Shown here one piece after another: positions 7,624-16,629 of a stretch of DNA of 64,000 nt (within the stretch, counting starts at the first letter, position 1; every line of letters starts with the position of its first letter). The DNA comes from CAVVEC01 sp963770485 (GTDB taxonomy: Bacteria; Acidobacteriota; Terriglobia; Terriglobales; Acidobacteriaceae). The stretch covers positions 310,001 through 374,000 of the forward strand of contig CAVYPX010000016.1 in assembly GCA_963770485.1 (NCBI GenBank). Direction: 5' to 3'. The translations under genes were made by a program, and so were the position numbers. Under the pieces are notes generated by a model. The model did not search any database. It saw only the letters and a list, made by a program, of their open reading frames with translations, and was not told the DNA's origin.

Positions 7624-8202
7624 TCACTTTGTGCGCTGCAAGTCGAAGTGCGCGTGGATCGGCTTGTCCTGCATCATGAACGTCCAATCCTCGGTGTGAT
7701 GGTTGGCGTCGATGATGGTGAACACCGAATGGTGCATGTGGTACTCCGGGCTCCCGCTGATGTCCTTGAGCTCGAACTCGACCGTCTTGCCGTCGGGCGA
7801 CATCTTGCCGGTCATGCGCGGCCGGTTCCCGGCATCGCAATAGTGAACCAGCGTGAGCTGGTCTCCGTCCACGTAAAGCATCGTGACCGGATGATCGTAC
7901 TTGGTCGCATCCAACGGCGTTCCTGCTTCCTGGATCTCGTGCACCAGCGCGTTCCCCCTCGAGGTCACGCGCAGCGAGAGGTGCATTTTGGCCCCTGACA
8001 TCTCCGGCGCGTCCGCGACGGTAACGGGGCCTTCCCACTCTCCCGCCAGGCTTTTCATGGTTGTGAAGGATTTCTGCGCCTCCGATGGCACAGGAGCCAC
8101 GGAGGACGGCTGCGCGTCAGACTGGGTAGCGGCGGCGTCCGCTGCGAAAGCGTTGGCGGCGATCAGAACGAATAGAACGGAAAGTGCGATGCGTGATTTC
8201 AT
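7624..8202 (-). CDS. Secreted lipocalin-like hypothetical protein
   Basis: From ATG 8202 (AGGAGA upstream) the protein is 192 residues, with a clear signal peptide MKSRIALSVLFVLIAANAFA. The frame continues upstream but that part has no signal logic. The mature part is a beta-rich domain: MKSLAGEWEGPVTV opens it and a final strand AHFDLQRTK closes it, the manner of DUF1579/lipocalin-like proteins that measure 'loss from reference'. I do not recognise a precise family. It is a single-gene unit; the AT-rich block upstream at 8335-8395 holds a palindrome that could control it. Confidence 0.6.
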   Translation of the reverse strand: MKSRIALSVLFVLIAANAFAADAAATQSDAQPSSVAPVPSEAQKSFTTMKSLAGEWEGPVTVADAPEMSGAKMHLSLRVTSRGNALVHEIQEAGTPLDATKYDHPVTMLYVDGDQLTLVHYCDAGNRPRMTGKMSPDGKTVEFELKDISGSPEYHMHHSVFTIIDANHHTEDWTFMMQDKPIHAHFDLQRTK

Positions 8203-8334
8203 GTTCAGTTTCTCCTTTTCTCTCTTTTCCAATTCAGTTGCGGAAATCTCTTCGGTGCGCTCGATTTCAACCAAGCTTTCAAGCCGACAAGATTCGATTG
8301 CTACACGGGCTTCAAAAGCGCACGTCGGAGGTCT

Positions 8335-8372
8335 AGTGATGTAGTTAACTATAACACTATATAAAATGCAAG
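8335..8372 (-). promoter_or_regulatory. AT-rich promoter with palindromic operator candidate
   Basis: In otherwise GC-rich DNA this block contains TAGTTAACTA (8341-8350), a perfect 10-bp palindrome, inside the wider near-palindrome TGTAGTTAACTATA. TATA-rich sequence (ACTATATAAAATG) adjoins. TGTA-type palindromes are bound by BlaI/MecI and PadR-like repressors in other bacteria. It is about 140 bases upstream of the secreted protein at 7624-8202. Confidence 0.35.
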
Positions 8373-8497
8373 CTTTTTCTTGATTTATTTTCCTCTCCCT
8401 CGACCATGTCAACTATCAGTCTTAGAAACAATGGTTTACAAACAAGCAGCAATATGGAAAGACGACGGTTGGGTGGGTTTTGCTGAGCGGGTAATTT

Positions 8498-8565
8498 GCG
8501 GGCAGGCGGATTTCGATGCATTACAGCGCAGCTCCTCGATCCGCTTTTTCTCCGTCAGACACCCC
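8498..8565 (-). pseudogene. Second RAYT transposase remnant
   Basis: About 55 bases match the 2601-2651 remnant almost base for base. The minus strand reads LTEKKRIEELRC and then, after one inserted base, MHRNP. Nothing else of the transposase remains. The rest of the 8203-8740 gap holds only the AT-rich operator candidate and a small hairpin near 8699-8722. Confidence 0.55.
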
Positions 8566-8740
8566 TCGAAGAGTCAGTTTGGGCTGGGCCTCGACCAAAA
8601 CACGAAAGCCGGAACTCCGGAATTGCTTCCGGTCCCGGCCTCGCTTCTATCAACTCGATCAATTCAACAACGAGAGGTTTGAGTTTCTGAGTTTGGAAGG
8701 ATGGGCGGAGAAGCCCGTCCTCCAGTTGGTCTACTGTGTC

Positions 8741-10576
8741 CTAGTTGCTCGGGGTCGCATTCGCCGCCGTTGTCGCTGTCCCCGCGCTGGCCCCGCTGGT
8801 GAAGCGGGTCAGGCGCGGAAAGAACGGCGTGACCTCGAACGGCATTTTGTCGCGCGCGGTAGTGATCGCCACCGGCGCCGACTTGGTCAGTTCGACGTGG
8901 TCGTCCCATGCGTTCAGTTTCACGCGCCCGCCCAAGGGCAGTGCCGCGATCTGGTCCAGCTTGTTTGGATCCAGCGCCGGACCGCCGGTTGTGAGCGCCG
9001 CCAGCCGGGTCAGCTGTCCTTTTTCGTTGGTGAAACTGTTGCCCAGGTGAGCGGTCAACAGGGCAGAGAGTTCGGGAGCGCGCTCGGAGAGTTCCTTCAG
9101 GAACAGCCCGGGAGCGTCCAGTTTCTGTGCGTAAGGCGAGGCTTTCAGCAGTTCCACGGCTTTCGCGTCGGCTGCCGTTTCCTCGTCGGGATTGTGGCGG
9201 AATCCGAAGTTGTTGTAGGTCGATTCGTCGGAGAAGAGCATGCGGTCATTAAAAGCGAACTTGCTACCCAGGTTGTGTCCCAGGACGATGTGCGCCAGTT
9301 CGTGCGAGAGCACCATGGCCAGGCTGGCCTCGTCGGGGAGCACATCCACCAAACCGCGGCTGACCACGATGGTGTTGCCGACGCTGAAAGTTTCCAGTGG
9401 GGAGGTCAGCATAACCCGTGCCCGCACCGGCCGAGCCAATTCAATATTGTTGGTGACGATCATGTTGTTGACGACAGTCTGCAGAACGCCGTCCACTTCG
9501 CCTGGCGGAGCCACCAGGCCGGCTTCCTGCAAACGCTCGACGACGTTGTCTTCCGCCTGCTGCTGCCATTCCCGCTGAGCCTCCAGCGGCGAGGCGTCCG
9601 CGGTCGAGGGACTCTCGTCCTTGACCGAATCAACCCGCACCTGCGTGAGCTCGTCTTCCTTTGAGCCTTTCTTCAGGTCGTAACCCCAGATCCGGCTCTG
9701 GGCCTTGAATGCCATCTTGTCCTTAGCGCCGTAGCTGAAGTCGCCTTCCTCACTGTAGATATAAGACGGCAGCCAGTAGCCCGGGATCAGGTTCAGGCGC
9801 CAGCTGTCCATGTGGAAGAAGTAGGCGCTCTTCGGTCGGGGGGCGTAAGTGCCGTTCAGCCTTACGATGTTGTAATCCTGGTCTTCGACCCAGATGCGGC
9901 CGACGAAGCGGCCCTTGCCGGAGTTCTTCTTGGGCGTCACATCGAAGACCAGACAACGCACATCGCCGAGAAACTCGCGACGGCTGTACTTGAAATCATA
10001 GTGGCTGCGATCGAAGTCCTGACGGTCGGCGAAGATCATCCAGGAAAAACCCATGGGCTTGTATTCAAACTTGAACATCTTAGTGACTCCGCCCAGCAAG
10101 TTTTTCTCGAAGCTCTCGTCCCTGGAGAGATAATCGCGCCGGTCCACGCTTTCCCCCAAGTCCAGGCGGCCGAGGAAGTAATGATCTTCCTTGGGCACGG
10201 CGCCTAGCTTCGGGTCAGGCTTCAGGTTTTGCAGATAGGTCTCGACCAGCGGCGTCCGGTTCTTCAGAAACGCCATCAGCGCGTGCTCGCGTTGGATGGT
10301 GCGATCCACGACGTCCGCCATGGTTGTCGGCGGAGCCGCGGTTTGAGGCTGTGCCGTTGCGGTCTCCGCGGTTGCGGATGGCGGCTGCGCCGGTGCCGTT
10401 TGTGGCGGCGTTGTTGCGGGCTGCGGCACTGCTGAACTGACCGGCTGTGACGCCGCCGGCTCTGGCGCCGGTTGTGCCGGTGTGTCCACCGAAGACGATT
10501 GATTCGCTGTGTCCTGGGCCAGCGCGCTCAGCGCGAGCAGCAGGAAAGCGGTGAGCATCCATTTCCAAGTACGCAT
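8741..10576 (-). CDS. M48-family zinc metalloprotease, secreted/periplasmic
   Basis: The 611-residue protein begins with a signal peptide (MRTWKWMLTAFLLLALSALAQ) and a low-complexity Pro/Ala/Gln/Thr linker to about residue 85. A mid domain (90-330) of unknown role follows. The M48 peptidase core has the zinc motif HELAH near 425-429 and the third ligand in NPDEETAADAKA near 460. The arrangement matches BepA-like outer-membrane quality-control proteases, but the long middle domain is not BepA's and the C-terminal TPRs are missing. It is 38 bases downstream of the TonB gene on the same strand, so they are probably co-transcribed. Confidence 0.8.
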   Translation of the reverse strand: MRTWKWMLTAFLLLALSALAQDTANQSSSVDTPAQPAPEPAASQPVSSAVPQPATTPPQTAPAQPPSATAETATAQPQTAAPPTTMADVVDRTIQREHALMAFLKNRTPLVETYLQNLKPDPKLGAVPKEDHYFLGRLDLGESVDRRDYLSRDESFEKNLLGGVTKMFKFEYKPMGFSWMIFADRQDFDRSHYDFKYSRREFLGDVRCLVFDVTPKKNSGKGRFVGRIWVEDQDYNIVRLNGTYAPRPKSAYFFHMDSWRLNLIPGYWLPSYIYSEEGDFSYGAKDKMAFKAQSRIWGYDLKKGSKEDELTQVRVDSVKDESPSTADASPLEAQREWQQQAEDNVVERLQEAGLVAPPGEVDGVLQTVVNNMIVTNNIELARPVRARVMLTSPLETFSVGNTIVVSRGLVDVLPDEASLAMVLSHELAHIVLGHNLGSKFAFNDRMLFSDESTYNNFGFRHNPDEETAADAKAVELLKASPYAQKLDAPGLFLKELSERAPELSALLTAHLGNSFTNEKGQLTRLAALTTGGPALDPNKLDQIAALPLGGRVKLNAWDDHVELTKSAPVAITTARDKMPFEVTPFFPRLTRFTSGASAGTATTAANATPSN

Positions 10577-10614
10577 AACTTTGTTCCTCTCTGTTTCTGC
10601 AATCCTTCGATCTC

Positions 10615-11637
10615 TTAATACGCCAACTGGAAAACCACATGAACGATGGCCGTGGAATCCACGGGCAAACCGGCGCGCAGGGCAGGCTTGAATCGCATCT
10701 TGTTGGCCGCGGCTACGGCGTTTTCATCCAGGCCATGGCCCAGGCCGCGGACCACGCGATTCACATGCAATTGCCCATTCGCGCTGAACATCACTTCCAG
10801 CAAAACCTCGCCCTCCAGCTTGAGCTGGCGCGCTGCCTCGGTGTAAACCGGAGTTGGCTTGTAGGTAACCTCCACTTGCGTCGTGGCAGGGCCGTCCACC
10901 TGGACGGTTTTTGCCGCGCCGTGGGAGAGTTCCTGCGCGCTGAAGCCGGCGGTCTGAACTGCTGCCCGGTTGCTGTTCCGGCCATCTCCCTGCGCGATGC
11001 CATTGCCAAAGCCCACACTGACGATGGTGCCCTTGATTCCTTTCGCTCCACCCGAACCATTACCGTTGCCCGCTCCGTTGGGCAGATCGAACGAGCCGAC
11101 CTGAGTCGCGGTCAGATGAGCGCCTTCCTTGCCTTGTCCTTTCAAGCCGTTGGGATCGCCAAAGCCGCCGGTCTGCACCTGCTGCACGGGAGCGTTGACG
11201 GTAGCGACGGCCGAGCTGCCGAACGAGCCGGTATAGACAAGCTTGGGTGGAAGAGCCGCCTGCTGCAACGTGGGAGCGGAGAACTTGGCTTCCAGCTTGG
11301 GTGCCTTTTCCTCTTCCTCTTTTTTCTTGTGCGTGCGCAAATCTTTCGGCACAAACAACTTAGCGGTTGGCGTGAAGACTGGAGGCGGCAGCTTGGCCAC
11401 AATCGCGCGCTGCGGTGCCTTCTTCAGCTTGGGTATTTTGGCGCGTGCCTCAGGCCTCGGAACCAATTCTGTGACGGTGTATCTCTGCCGGAGGTGGATT
11501 TGGTCGGGGAACAGGAACCCGGCAAAGAGCAGCAGCAGAATCAGGAGGATTTCGAAGCCGTAGCTGGTCGCCAGCGTGCGCCAGTCCATTCTCCGCTCGG
11601 GTAAGAGGCCCAGCTCAAACTTGTAGGGCGTAGCCAT
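10615..11637 (-). CDS. TonB-family energy transducer
   Basis: From ATG 11637 (GGAG seven bases upstream) the protein is 340 residues. It has one membrane anchor near residues 28-46 (YGFEILLILLLLFAGFLF), a basic/proline segment, a long glycine/alanine-rich periplasmic linker (about 130-240), and a TonB C-terminal domain (about 255-340: VTYKPTPVYTEAARQLKLEG, then VLLEVMFSANGQLHVNRVV). It would carry proton-motive energy to outer-membrane receptors, or act as a general envelope linker. No ExbB/ExbD lies nearby. The 379-base gap to the next gene at 12017 contains a promoter region but nothing else I can support. Confidence 0.85.
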   Translation of the reverse strand: MATPYKFELGLLPERRMDWRTLATSYGFEILLILLLLFAGFLFPDQIHLRQRYTVTELVPRPEARAKIPKLKKAPQRAIVAKLPPPVFTPTAKLFVPKDLRTHKKKEEEEKAPKLEAKFSAPTLQQAALPPKLVYTGSFGSSAVATVNAPVQQVQTGGFGDPNGLKGQGKEGAHLTATQVGSFDLPNGAGNGNGSGGAKGIKGTIVSVGFGNGIAQGDGRNSNRAAVQTAGFSAQELSHGAAKTVQVDGPATTQVEVTYKPTPVYTEAARQLKLEGEVLLEVMFSANGQLHVNRVVRGLGHGLDENAVAAANKMRFKPALRAGLPVDSTAIVHVVFQLAY

Positions 11638-12016
11638 CCATAGCTCCAAGAGAACCCGAGCCTGGGGAGAATGCGCGGGTAGAGTCTATAAAGTAAGGGA
11701 GGATGGGCGATGGGTAAATGTGTCTGCCGCCCTTGTACTTAGGTAACCAGCGGAGTGCCGGATGGGGAAGTGGGACAGGGATGGGAAAAGTCGGAGGAGT
11801 CCGGGGCTCATCTCGCAAGACCACTGGGCGTTATTGGGTGAAATGGCAACCTTTCACCAATTGCCTTAAGTGTTACAGGTGTTTAGGATGCGGCCGTGAG
11901 TGAGGGAGCGTGAGCCCAGTCACGCTACTAAGTGATCTTCCTCCTTGATGTTCGAGCTTGTCGGAAGGACGATGTGAATACGTGGAGTGCAATCCTCTGA
12001 GGAGGGAGAAGGAGAC

Positions 12017-12370
12017 ATGCCTCCGATTTTCTGCTCGATCGTGCGATGGGCTGCGCGTGGGACTGCCTTCCTGGTCGCAGCAGTTTTCCTCGTCTTTGTC
12101 GCCGGGGAGCCCACGGGGTCTCTGCGAGTCATCCAACCTCGCGAGTGGGTGGGGATGGTGCTGCTGTTCGGGGCCGTCGCGGGGATGCTGCTGGCTTGGA
12201 AGTGGGAGTTCCCGGCTGCCTTGCTTTCGCTGTTTGCGTTGGGGGCATTTGCTGCCGTGGTCCACATGCAGCGCTATGACGTCTTGGTCATTGTGGCAGT
12301 TCCCAACATTCTGTTCCTCCTGGATTGGAAGCTGCGGCGTTCCTACTCCTCGCGGATTTCGACAGGGTAA
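12017..12370 (+). CDS. Small four-helix membrane protein, unknown function
   Basis: The 117-residue protein begins at ATG 12017 with GGAGA five bases upstream. It has about four hydrophobic segments (residues 12-30, 43-60, 63-80, 88-102) with the basic end DWKLRRSYSSR. No recognised domain. It diverges from the TonB gene and converges with the amino acid permease. Confidence 0.6.
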   Translation: MPPIFCSIVRWAARGTAFLVAAVFLVFVAGEPTGSLRVIQPREWVGMVLLFGAVAGMLLAWKWEFPAALLSLFALGAFAAVVHMQRYDVLVIVAVPNILFLLDWKLRRSYSSRISTG

Positions 12371-12454
12371 CATTCTTGGGGACACCCGTGTTTCCGAAAT
12401 CAGGGAGTGAATAGTTTCCGCAAAAGACCGCGCATGAGCTCGCTAGCCGACCCC

Positions 12455-13828
12455 TCACCGCCGCCGTCGAGCGAAACCACAAAAAAACGGTATGCCCGCC
12501 AGAATAACCAGGCATCCCACCGCAGAATTGCGCAGATTATCAGTAAATGTGTAGTAGAGAAGTAGCGCCGAGGCCAGCACAAACAGCGCAGGGACCGCGG
12601 GATATCCCCAGACTCGATAGGGCCGCGAGGCTTGAGGATCGCGCCGTCGAAAAATGAACACTGTGCTTCCGGCAATCATGTAGAACAACCACTCGGCGAA
12701 AATGGCCAACGAGAAGAGTTGCCGGAAACTGCCTCCCAGCAGCAGCAAAAGGATCGAAAGAGCGGCCTGCACCGCAATGGCGACAGAGGGCGTATGGAAA
12801 CGAGGATGAACTTCGGCGAGAGCGGAGAAGAAATAGCGGTCGCGGGCCACGGCGAAAGGCACGCGCGCCCCGCTCATGATCGTGCCGTTGAGCGTGACCA
12901 GCATGGAAACCGCCATGGCGGCGGAAACCAGACTGGCGCCAAGGCTTCCCCAGACCAGGCCGATGGCATCTGAGGCGGGCCGTGGCGAGGCGGCAATGGC
13001 GTCGGCAGGCAGAACGAATTGCACGGCCGCATTCACCAGCATGTAGAGAGCGGCGACTGTGGCTACTCCCGCGATCAGCGCGACCGGAATATTACGCTCC
13101 GGTTGGCGGACTTCGCCCGCCACCATGTTGAGATCGTTCCAGCCGTCGTAGGCCCAGAGGGCTGCCACGAGCGCCGCCATGAAGCCCGCAATGCCGCCCT
13201 TCGCCCCGCTATAGGCGCCGGCGAAGTGGCTCCAGCTTCCCGAGGCGTAGCTGAATCCGATGAACACGATTGCGATGATGATGGCCACTTTCAAGACGGT
13301 GAAAATCAGTTGAAATTCGCCGGCTTTTTTGATGCCGAGGTAATTGAGAAGAGAGATCAGGATGGTGGCCGTGATGGCGAAGACTTGTCCGTAACTGACC
13401 GGGAAGGGTTGACTGAGGACAGGATTCGAGAAAAATGCGAACACAGGAAACGTGCCCAGAATGCGAACCAAGCCGGTGGTGACGGTCGCAATGGAAGCTG
13501 GTTTGGCGATGAGGAACCAGGTCCAAGCGTAGAGAAATCCAGCGAGAGGCCCGTAGGCATCACGAACATAGACGTACTCGCCGCCGGCCTGCGGCTTCAT
13601 CGCGCCTAGTTCGGCGTAGGTAAGAGCACCAAAGAACGAAAGCAGCCCGCCCACCAACCACGCCAGATAGACGAGCTTGGCCGAGCCGACCGCCTGCATC
13701 ATCTCAGCAGGCACGAGAAAGATGCCGCTCCCGATGATCGTGCCCACCACCACCGCCGTGGCCTGACTCACGCCCAGGTCACGGGCCAGTTCGGGACGGG
13801 GTTTCAGAGCTTGGGCGTCTGTTGGCAT
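12455..13828 (-). CDS. APC-family amino acid permease
   Basis: The 457-residue protein has twelve membrane segments. Its first helix contains GTIIGSGIFLVP (residues 29-40), whose GSGIF break is the substrate-binding signature of APC transporters. Helix 6-7 sequence ALWAYDGWNDLNMVAGEV, the EVRQPERNIPVALI loop and RRRDPQASRPYRVWGYP near the C-terminus resemble the LAT/AdiC branch (amino acid antiporters and uniporters). The inner membrane is its place; exact amino acid cannot be told. Length is normal and nothing is missing. Confidence 0.85.
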   Translation of the reverse strand: MPTDAQALKPRPELARDLGVSQATAVVVGTIIGSGIFLVPAEMMQAVGSAKLVYLAWLVGGLLSFFGALTYAELGAMKPQAGGEYVYVRDAYGPLAGFLYAWTWFLIAKPASIATVTTGLVRILGTFPVFAFFSNPVLSQPFPVSYGQVFAITATILISLLNYLGIKKAGEFQLIFTVLKVAIIIAIVFIGFSYASGSWSHFAGAYSGAKGGIAGFMAALVAALWAYDGWNDLNMVAGEVRQPERNIPVALIAGVATVAALYMLVNAAVQFVLPADAIAASPRPASDAIGLVWGSLGASLVSAAMAVSMLVTLNGTIMSGARVPFAVARDRYFFSALAEVHPRFHTPSVAIAVQAALSILLLLLGGSFRQLFSLAIFAEWLFYMIAGSTVFIFRRRDPQASRPYRVWGYPAVPALFVLASALLLYYTFTDNLRNSAVGCLVILAGIPFFCGFARRRR

Positions 13829-13856
13829 TCAGCGATTGAAAAGTATAAGCGAAGAC

Positions 13857-13956
13857 CTTAAAACGCAGAGGTCGCTGAGATCCCGCGGAGATCGCCAAGG
13901 AAACGCACCTTCTGCGATCTCCGCGGCAGTTCTCCGCGTTCTCTGCGATCTAAGGT
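13857..13956. repeat. Imperfect palindromic repeat (AACGCAGAGG type)
   Basis: CGCGGAGATCGC (13884-13895) pairs with GCGATCTCCGCG (from 13915), and outer arms CCTTA..ACGCAGAG and CTCTGCG..TAAGG extend it over about 100 bases. It ends inside the last codons of the symporter gene. Confidence 0.5.
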
Positions 13957-15389
13957 TCTGCCTTTTCCGGCTGGAACACTACACTCGCGGCATAGCCGAC
14001 GCAGCACGTCGCCACTGTCCCAATTGCCACCCACCACGTCCACGGCACGCGCGTCCCCAGCCAGAGATAGAGTTCCGTTACAAAGCCGAACAACATGCCC
14101 CACATTGTGCCGGCCTGATTCGCTCGTCGCGTCAGAACACCTAGCAGGAACACACCCAACAGAGCTCCGTATGCAACCGAGGCAATTTGCAGTCCGACCT
14201 CGACCACACGGCCCACTTTATGAAGCGACAGCACCGCCAGCGCGAACAACAGTAGCGCCCAGAACAACGTTGCCCACCGGGAAAGCTGCACGCGGCGCCG
14301 TTCGTCCACTTGCGGCTTGTGCTGAAGATAAAAATCAATGATCGAGGTCGAAGACAGCGAGTTGAGGGCCGCGCTCAGGTTCGACATCGCTGCCGCCAAA
14401 ATCGCAGCAATCAGCAGCCCGGAAATCCCGTGCGGCATCTGGCTCACGATAAAGGTTGGATAGATTCGGTCTGCACGTCCGAAGTTTGCGGAAGGCACAT
14501 GGTAAAACGCAAACAGCATCACCCCAACCATGAGGAAGAGGGCAAACTGAAACAGGATAGCCACGCCGCTGGAGAGAAGAGCGGTGACGGACTGCCGCTG
14601 GCTTCGCGCCGCCAGCAGCCGCTGCACGATGAGTTGATCGGTGCCATGGCTGGCGGTGGTCAGAAATGCTCCGCCGACCAGTCCGGCCCAGAATGTGTAC
14701 GGCTTCCAGAAGTCCGGCGTAAAATCGAAAACCCGTAGCTTGCCGCCAGCCTCGGCTACGCTGTGAATGGTTGCCCAACCTCCGGGAACCAGATGAAGGA
14801 TAGTGAACAATCCCACAACCGTCCCCCCCACATAAATGATGGTTTGCACGACGTCGGTCCAGATCACGGCCGCGAGGCCACCCTCAAAGGTGTAGATCAG
14901 CGTGAGCGCAGTGATGATTGCGATCGAGACAATCTCACCCGTGCCTAAAGCGATTGCCACAACAATCGAGACGGCGTACACCCGCACACCTTCGGCCGCG
15001 GCTCGCGTCACCAGAAACAGGCCGGCCGTCAGGGATCGCAGCCTTCGACCAAAGCGCCGCTCGATGAGTTCGTAGGCAGTGTAGAGATCGCCGCGAAAGT
15101 AATGGGGCAGCAGCACGAAGCTGATGATGACCCGCCCTGCCAAATATCCGAGCACAACCTGCAGAAATGTCAGATTGGTATCGTAGGCCAGACCGGGAAT
15201 GCTGATGATCGTAAGCGTGCTGGTTTCAGCGGCAACAATCGACAGTGCGATGGCCCACCAGGGAATATTGCGGTCGGCTAGAAAGTAATCGCGCAGAGAG
15301 CGCTGACGTTTGCGGAAGCGCAGGCCAAACAGCGTGATCCCCACGAGATACAACGCGATGATCGCAAGATCGAGCTTGTCGAGGCCCAT
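13950..15389 (-). CDS. Sodium:solute symporter (SSS/SLC5 family)
   Basis: The protein is about 479 residues from ATG 15389 (a TTG at 15413 would add eight). It has thirteen membrane segments. SSS features include the first helix LDLAIIALYLVGITLFGLRF, the sodium-site stretch near ALSIVAAETSTLTIISIPGLAYD, and a HGTDQLIVQRLLAARS loop like that of SGLT/PutP relatives. Substrate could be a sugar, proline or an organic acid; the neighbouring kinase at 15696 might suggest an amino sugar but it is on the other strand. Final residues VVFQPEKAEP overlap a palindromic repeat. Confidence 0.85.
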   Translation of the reverse strand: MGLDKLDLAIIALYLVGITLFGLRFRKRQRSLRDYFLADRNIPWWAIALSIVAAETSTLTIISIPGLAYDTNLTFLQVVLGYLAGRVIISFVLLPHYFRGDLYTAYELIERRFGRRLRSLTAGLFLVTRAAAEGVRVYAVSIVVAIALGTGEIVSIAIITALTLIYTFEGGLAAVIWTDVVQTIIYVGGTVVGLFTILHLVPGGWATIHSVAEAGGKLRVFDFTPDFWKPYTFWAGLVGGAFLTTASHGTDQLIVQRLLAARSQRQSVTALLSSGVAILFQFALFLMVGVMLFAFYHVPSANFGRADRIYPTFIVSQMPHGISGLLIAAILAAAMSNLSAALNSLSSTSIIDFYLQHKPQVDERRRVQLSRWATLFWALLLFALAVLSLHKVGRVVEVGLQIASVAYGALLGVFLLGVLTRRANQAGTMWGMLFGFVTELYLWLGTRVPWTWWVAIGTVATCCVGYAASVVFQPEKAEP

Positions 15390-15528
15390 GAATTTCCCGA
15401 ATTCGCTCCTCAAGAGTATCCAGCTTTGTTTTCGTGCGGTGGTTTATCTGTTCTTAAGGGTATCTAGCTCATAAATCCGGGTAGATCTGGCTTGAGACAA
15501 GTCACCAATAAGAGACACTCAACGAATA

Positions 15529-15640
15529 AGCTTTTAACCGCAAAGGACGCGAAGACTCGCAAAGGACGCTAAGAAGAAACAGAATCGCTTTTCTTCGCGG
15601 CCTTTGCGGATTTTCCTGGCGAACTTTGCGGTTAAAAGCT
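15529..15640. repeat. Palindromic element with 17-bp perfect terminal inverted repeats
   Basis: AGCTTTTAACCGCAAAG (15529-15545) and its exact complement CTTTGCGGTTAAAAGCT (15624-15640) bound a 112-bp element. Inner arms also pair (GCGAAG with CTTCGC, GCAAAGG with CCTTTGC). A half copy of the right end (GCGAACTTTGCGGTAAAAG) occurs near 28709-28727. Confidence 0.6.
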
Positions 15641-15695
15641 CTTTCGTCCTAAACCCGAAGTGGTGACGAGAGGTCATTGTGATACAACTACGCTC

Positions 15696-16604
15696 GTGGC
15701 GATCTTTTTGGGCATTGATGGGGGCGGCAGCAAGACTTCTTGCGTCGTCGGCGATGAGACGGCGCTGCTCGGCAGCGGGATTGCGGCCGGCAGCAACCTA
15801 GTGCGCGTCGGTGAAGAGCAGGCGCGAGAAGCTTTTGCCGCGGCGATACGCCAGGCGTGTGCCGTGGCGAAGGTTACTGCGGCGCAGATCGAAAGAACCT
15901 GCGTAGGCGTTGCAGGGGCAGCGCGGCCTGAAATCTCTGAGGTCGTCCGCCGGATTCTCCGTACACTTGTTGCCGGGGAGATCGAAGTTGTCGGTGACAT
16001 GGTGATTGCCTTGGAATCCGCCTTCGGCGCTGGTCCCGGCGTGGTCATGATCGCGGGCACCGGCTCAATCGCCTACGGACGCAATTCCACAGGTCAGACC
16101 GCACGAGCCGGCGGCTGCGGATTTGCTGTCTCCGATGAAGGCTCCGGACACTGGATCGGGCGTTCCGCCGTGGCGGCGGCTTTGCGTGCCTACGACGAGG
16201 GTCAAAGTACGGTCCTGCTTGAAAGCCTGATGAAATCCTGGGGCGTGGAAAGCCGCGAGCAGATGATTTTGGTGGCCAATGCGTCGTCCCCGCCCGATTT
16301 TCCAGGGCTGATGAGGACGGTATTGTCCGCTGCGGAGGCGGGTGATCCAACTGCGCGGATGGTTTTGACCCAGGCAGGCGCCGAACTGGCGGCCCTAGCC
16401 AAAATCGTGATCCGGCGTCTTTTCGCCGAAGCCGAGACCGTACCGGTAGCCATGTCTGGCGGTGTCTTCCGTAATTGTGCCCTCGTACGCCAGGTTTTCT
16501 ACAATGGTTTACGTTCCGAGTATCCCGACGCTTCACTGAGCGCGAACGTGATTGATCCGGTGAAGGGCGCTCTGGAACTGGCACGCAAGGGTCGGCGGCC
16601 GTAG
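15696..16604 (+). CDS. BadF/BadG/BcrA/BcrD ATPase-family kinase (N-acetylglucosamine kinase-like)
   Basis: About 302 residues. It opens with the phosphate-binding loop FLGIDGGGSKTSCVVGD, has a second ASKHA-fold acid in VVGDMVIALESAFG, the adenine-side loop MIAGTGSIAYGRN, and a regulatory glycine cluster GGCGFAVSDEGSGHWIG. This order is that of N-acetylglucosamine kinases of the BadF group, which phosphorylate GlcNAc released by wall recycling. Start is uncertain: GTG 15696 puts the loop near residue 5 as usual, while GTG 15660 would add twelve residues; neither has a good ribosome site. It is followed 25 bases later by the HEAT-like protein. Confidence 0.78.
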   Translation: MAIFLGIDGGGSKTSCVVGDETALLGSGIAAGSNLVRVGEEQAREAFAAAIRQACAVAKVTAAQIERTCVGVAGAARPEISEVVRRILRTLVAGEIEVVGDMVIALESAFGAGPGVVMIAGTGSIAYGRNSTGQTARAGGCGFAVSDEGSGHWIGRSAVAAALRAYDEGQSTVLLESLMKSWGVESREQMILVANASSPPDFPGLMRTVLSAAEAGDPTARMVLTQAGAELAALAKIVIRRLFAEAETVPVAMSGGVFRNCALVRQVFYNGLRSEYPDASLSANVIDPVKGALELARKGRRP

Positions 16605-16629
16605 CGCCGACCTCGTTTGGTCGCACGCA

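Noticed and set aside
8516..9664. Long plus-strand reading frame of 382 codons
   Set aside because: It is the complement of the M48 protease gene and shows the composition of a shadow frame.
10639..11604. Plus-strand reading frame of 321 codons
   Set aside because: It is the shadow of the TonB-family gene on the other strand.
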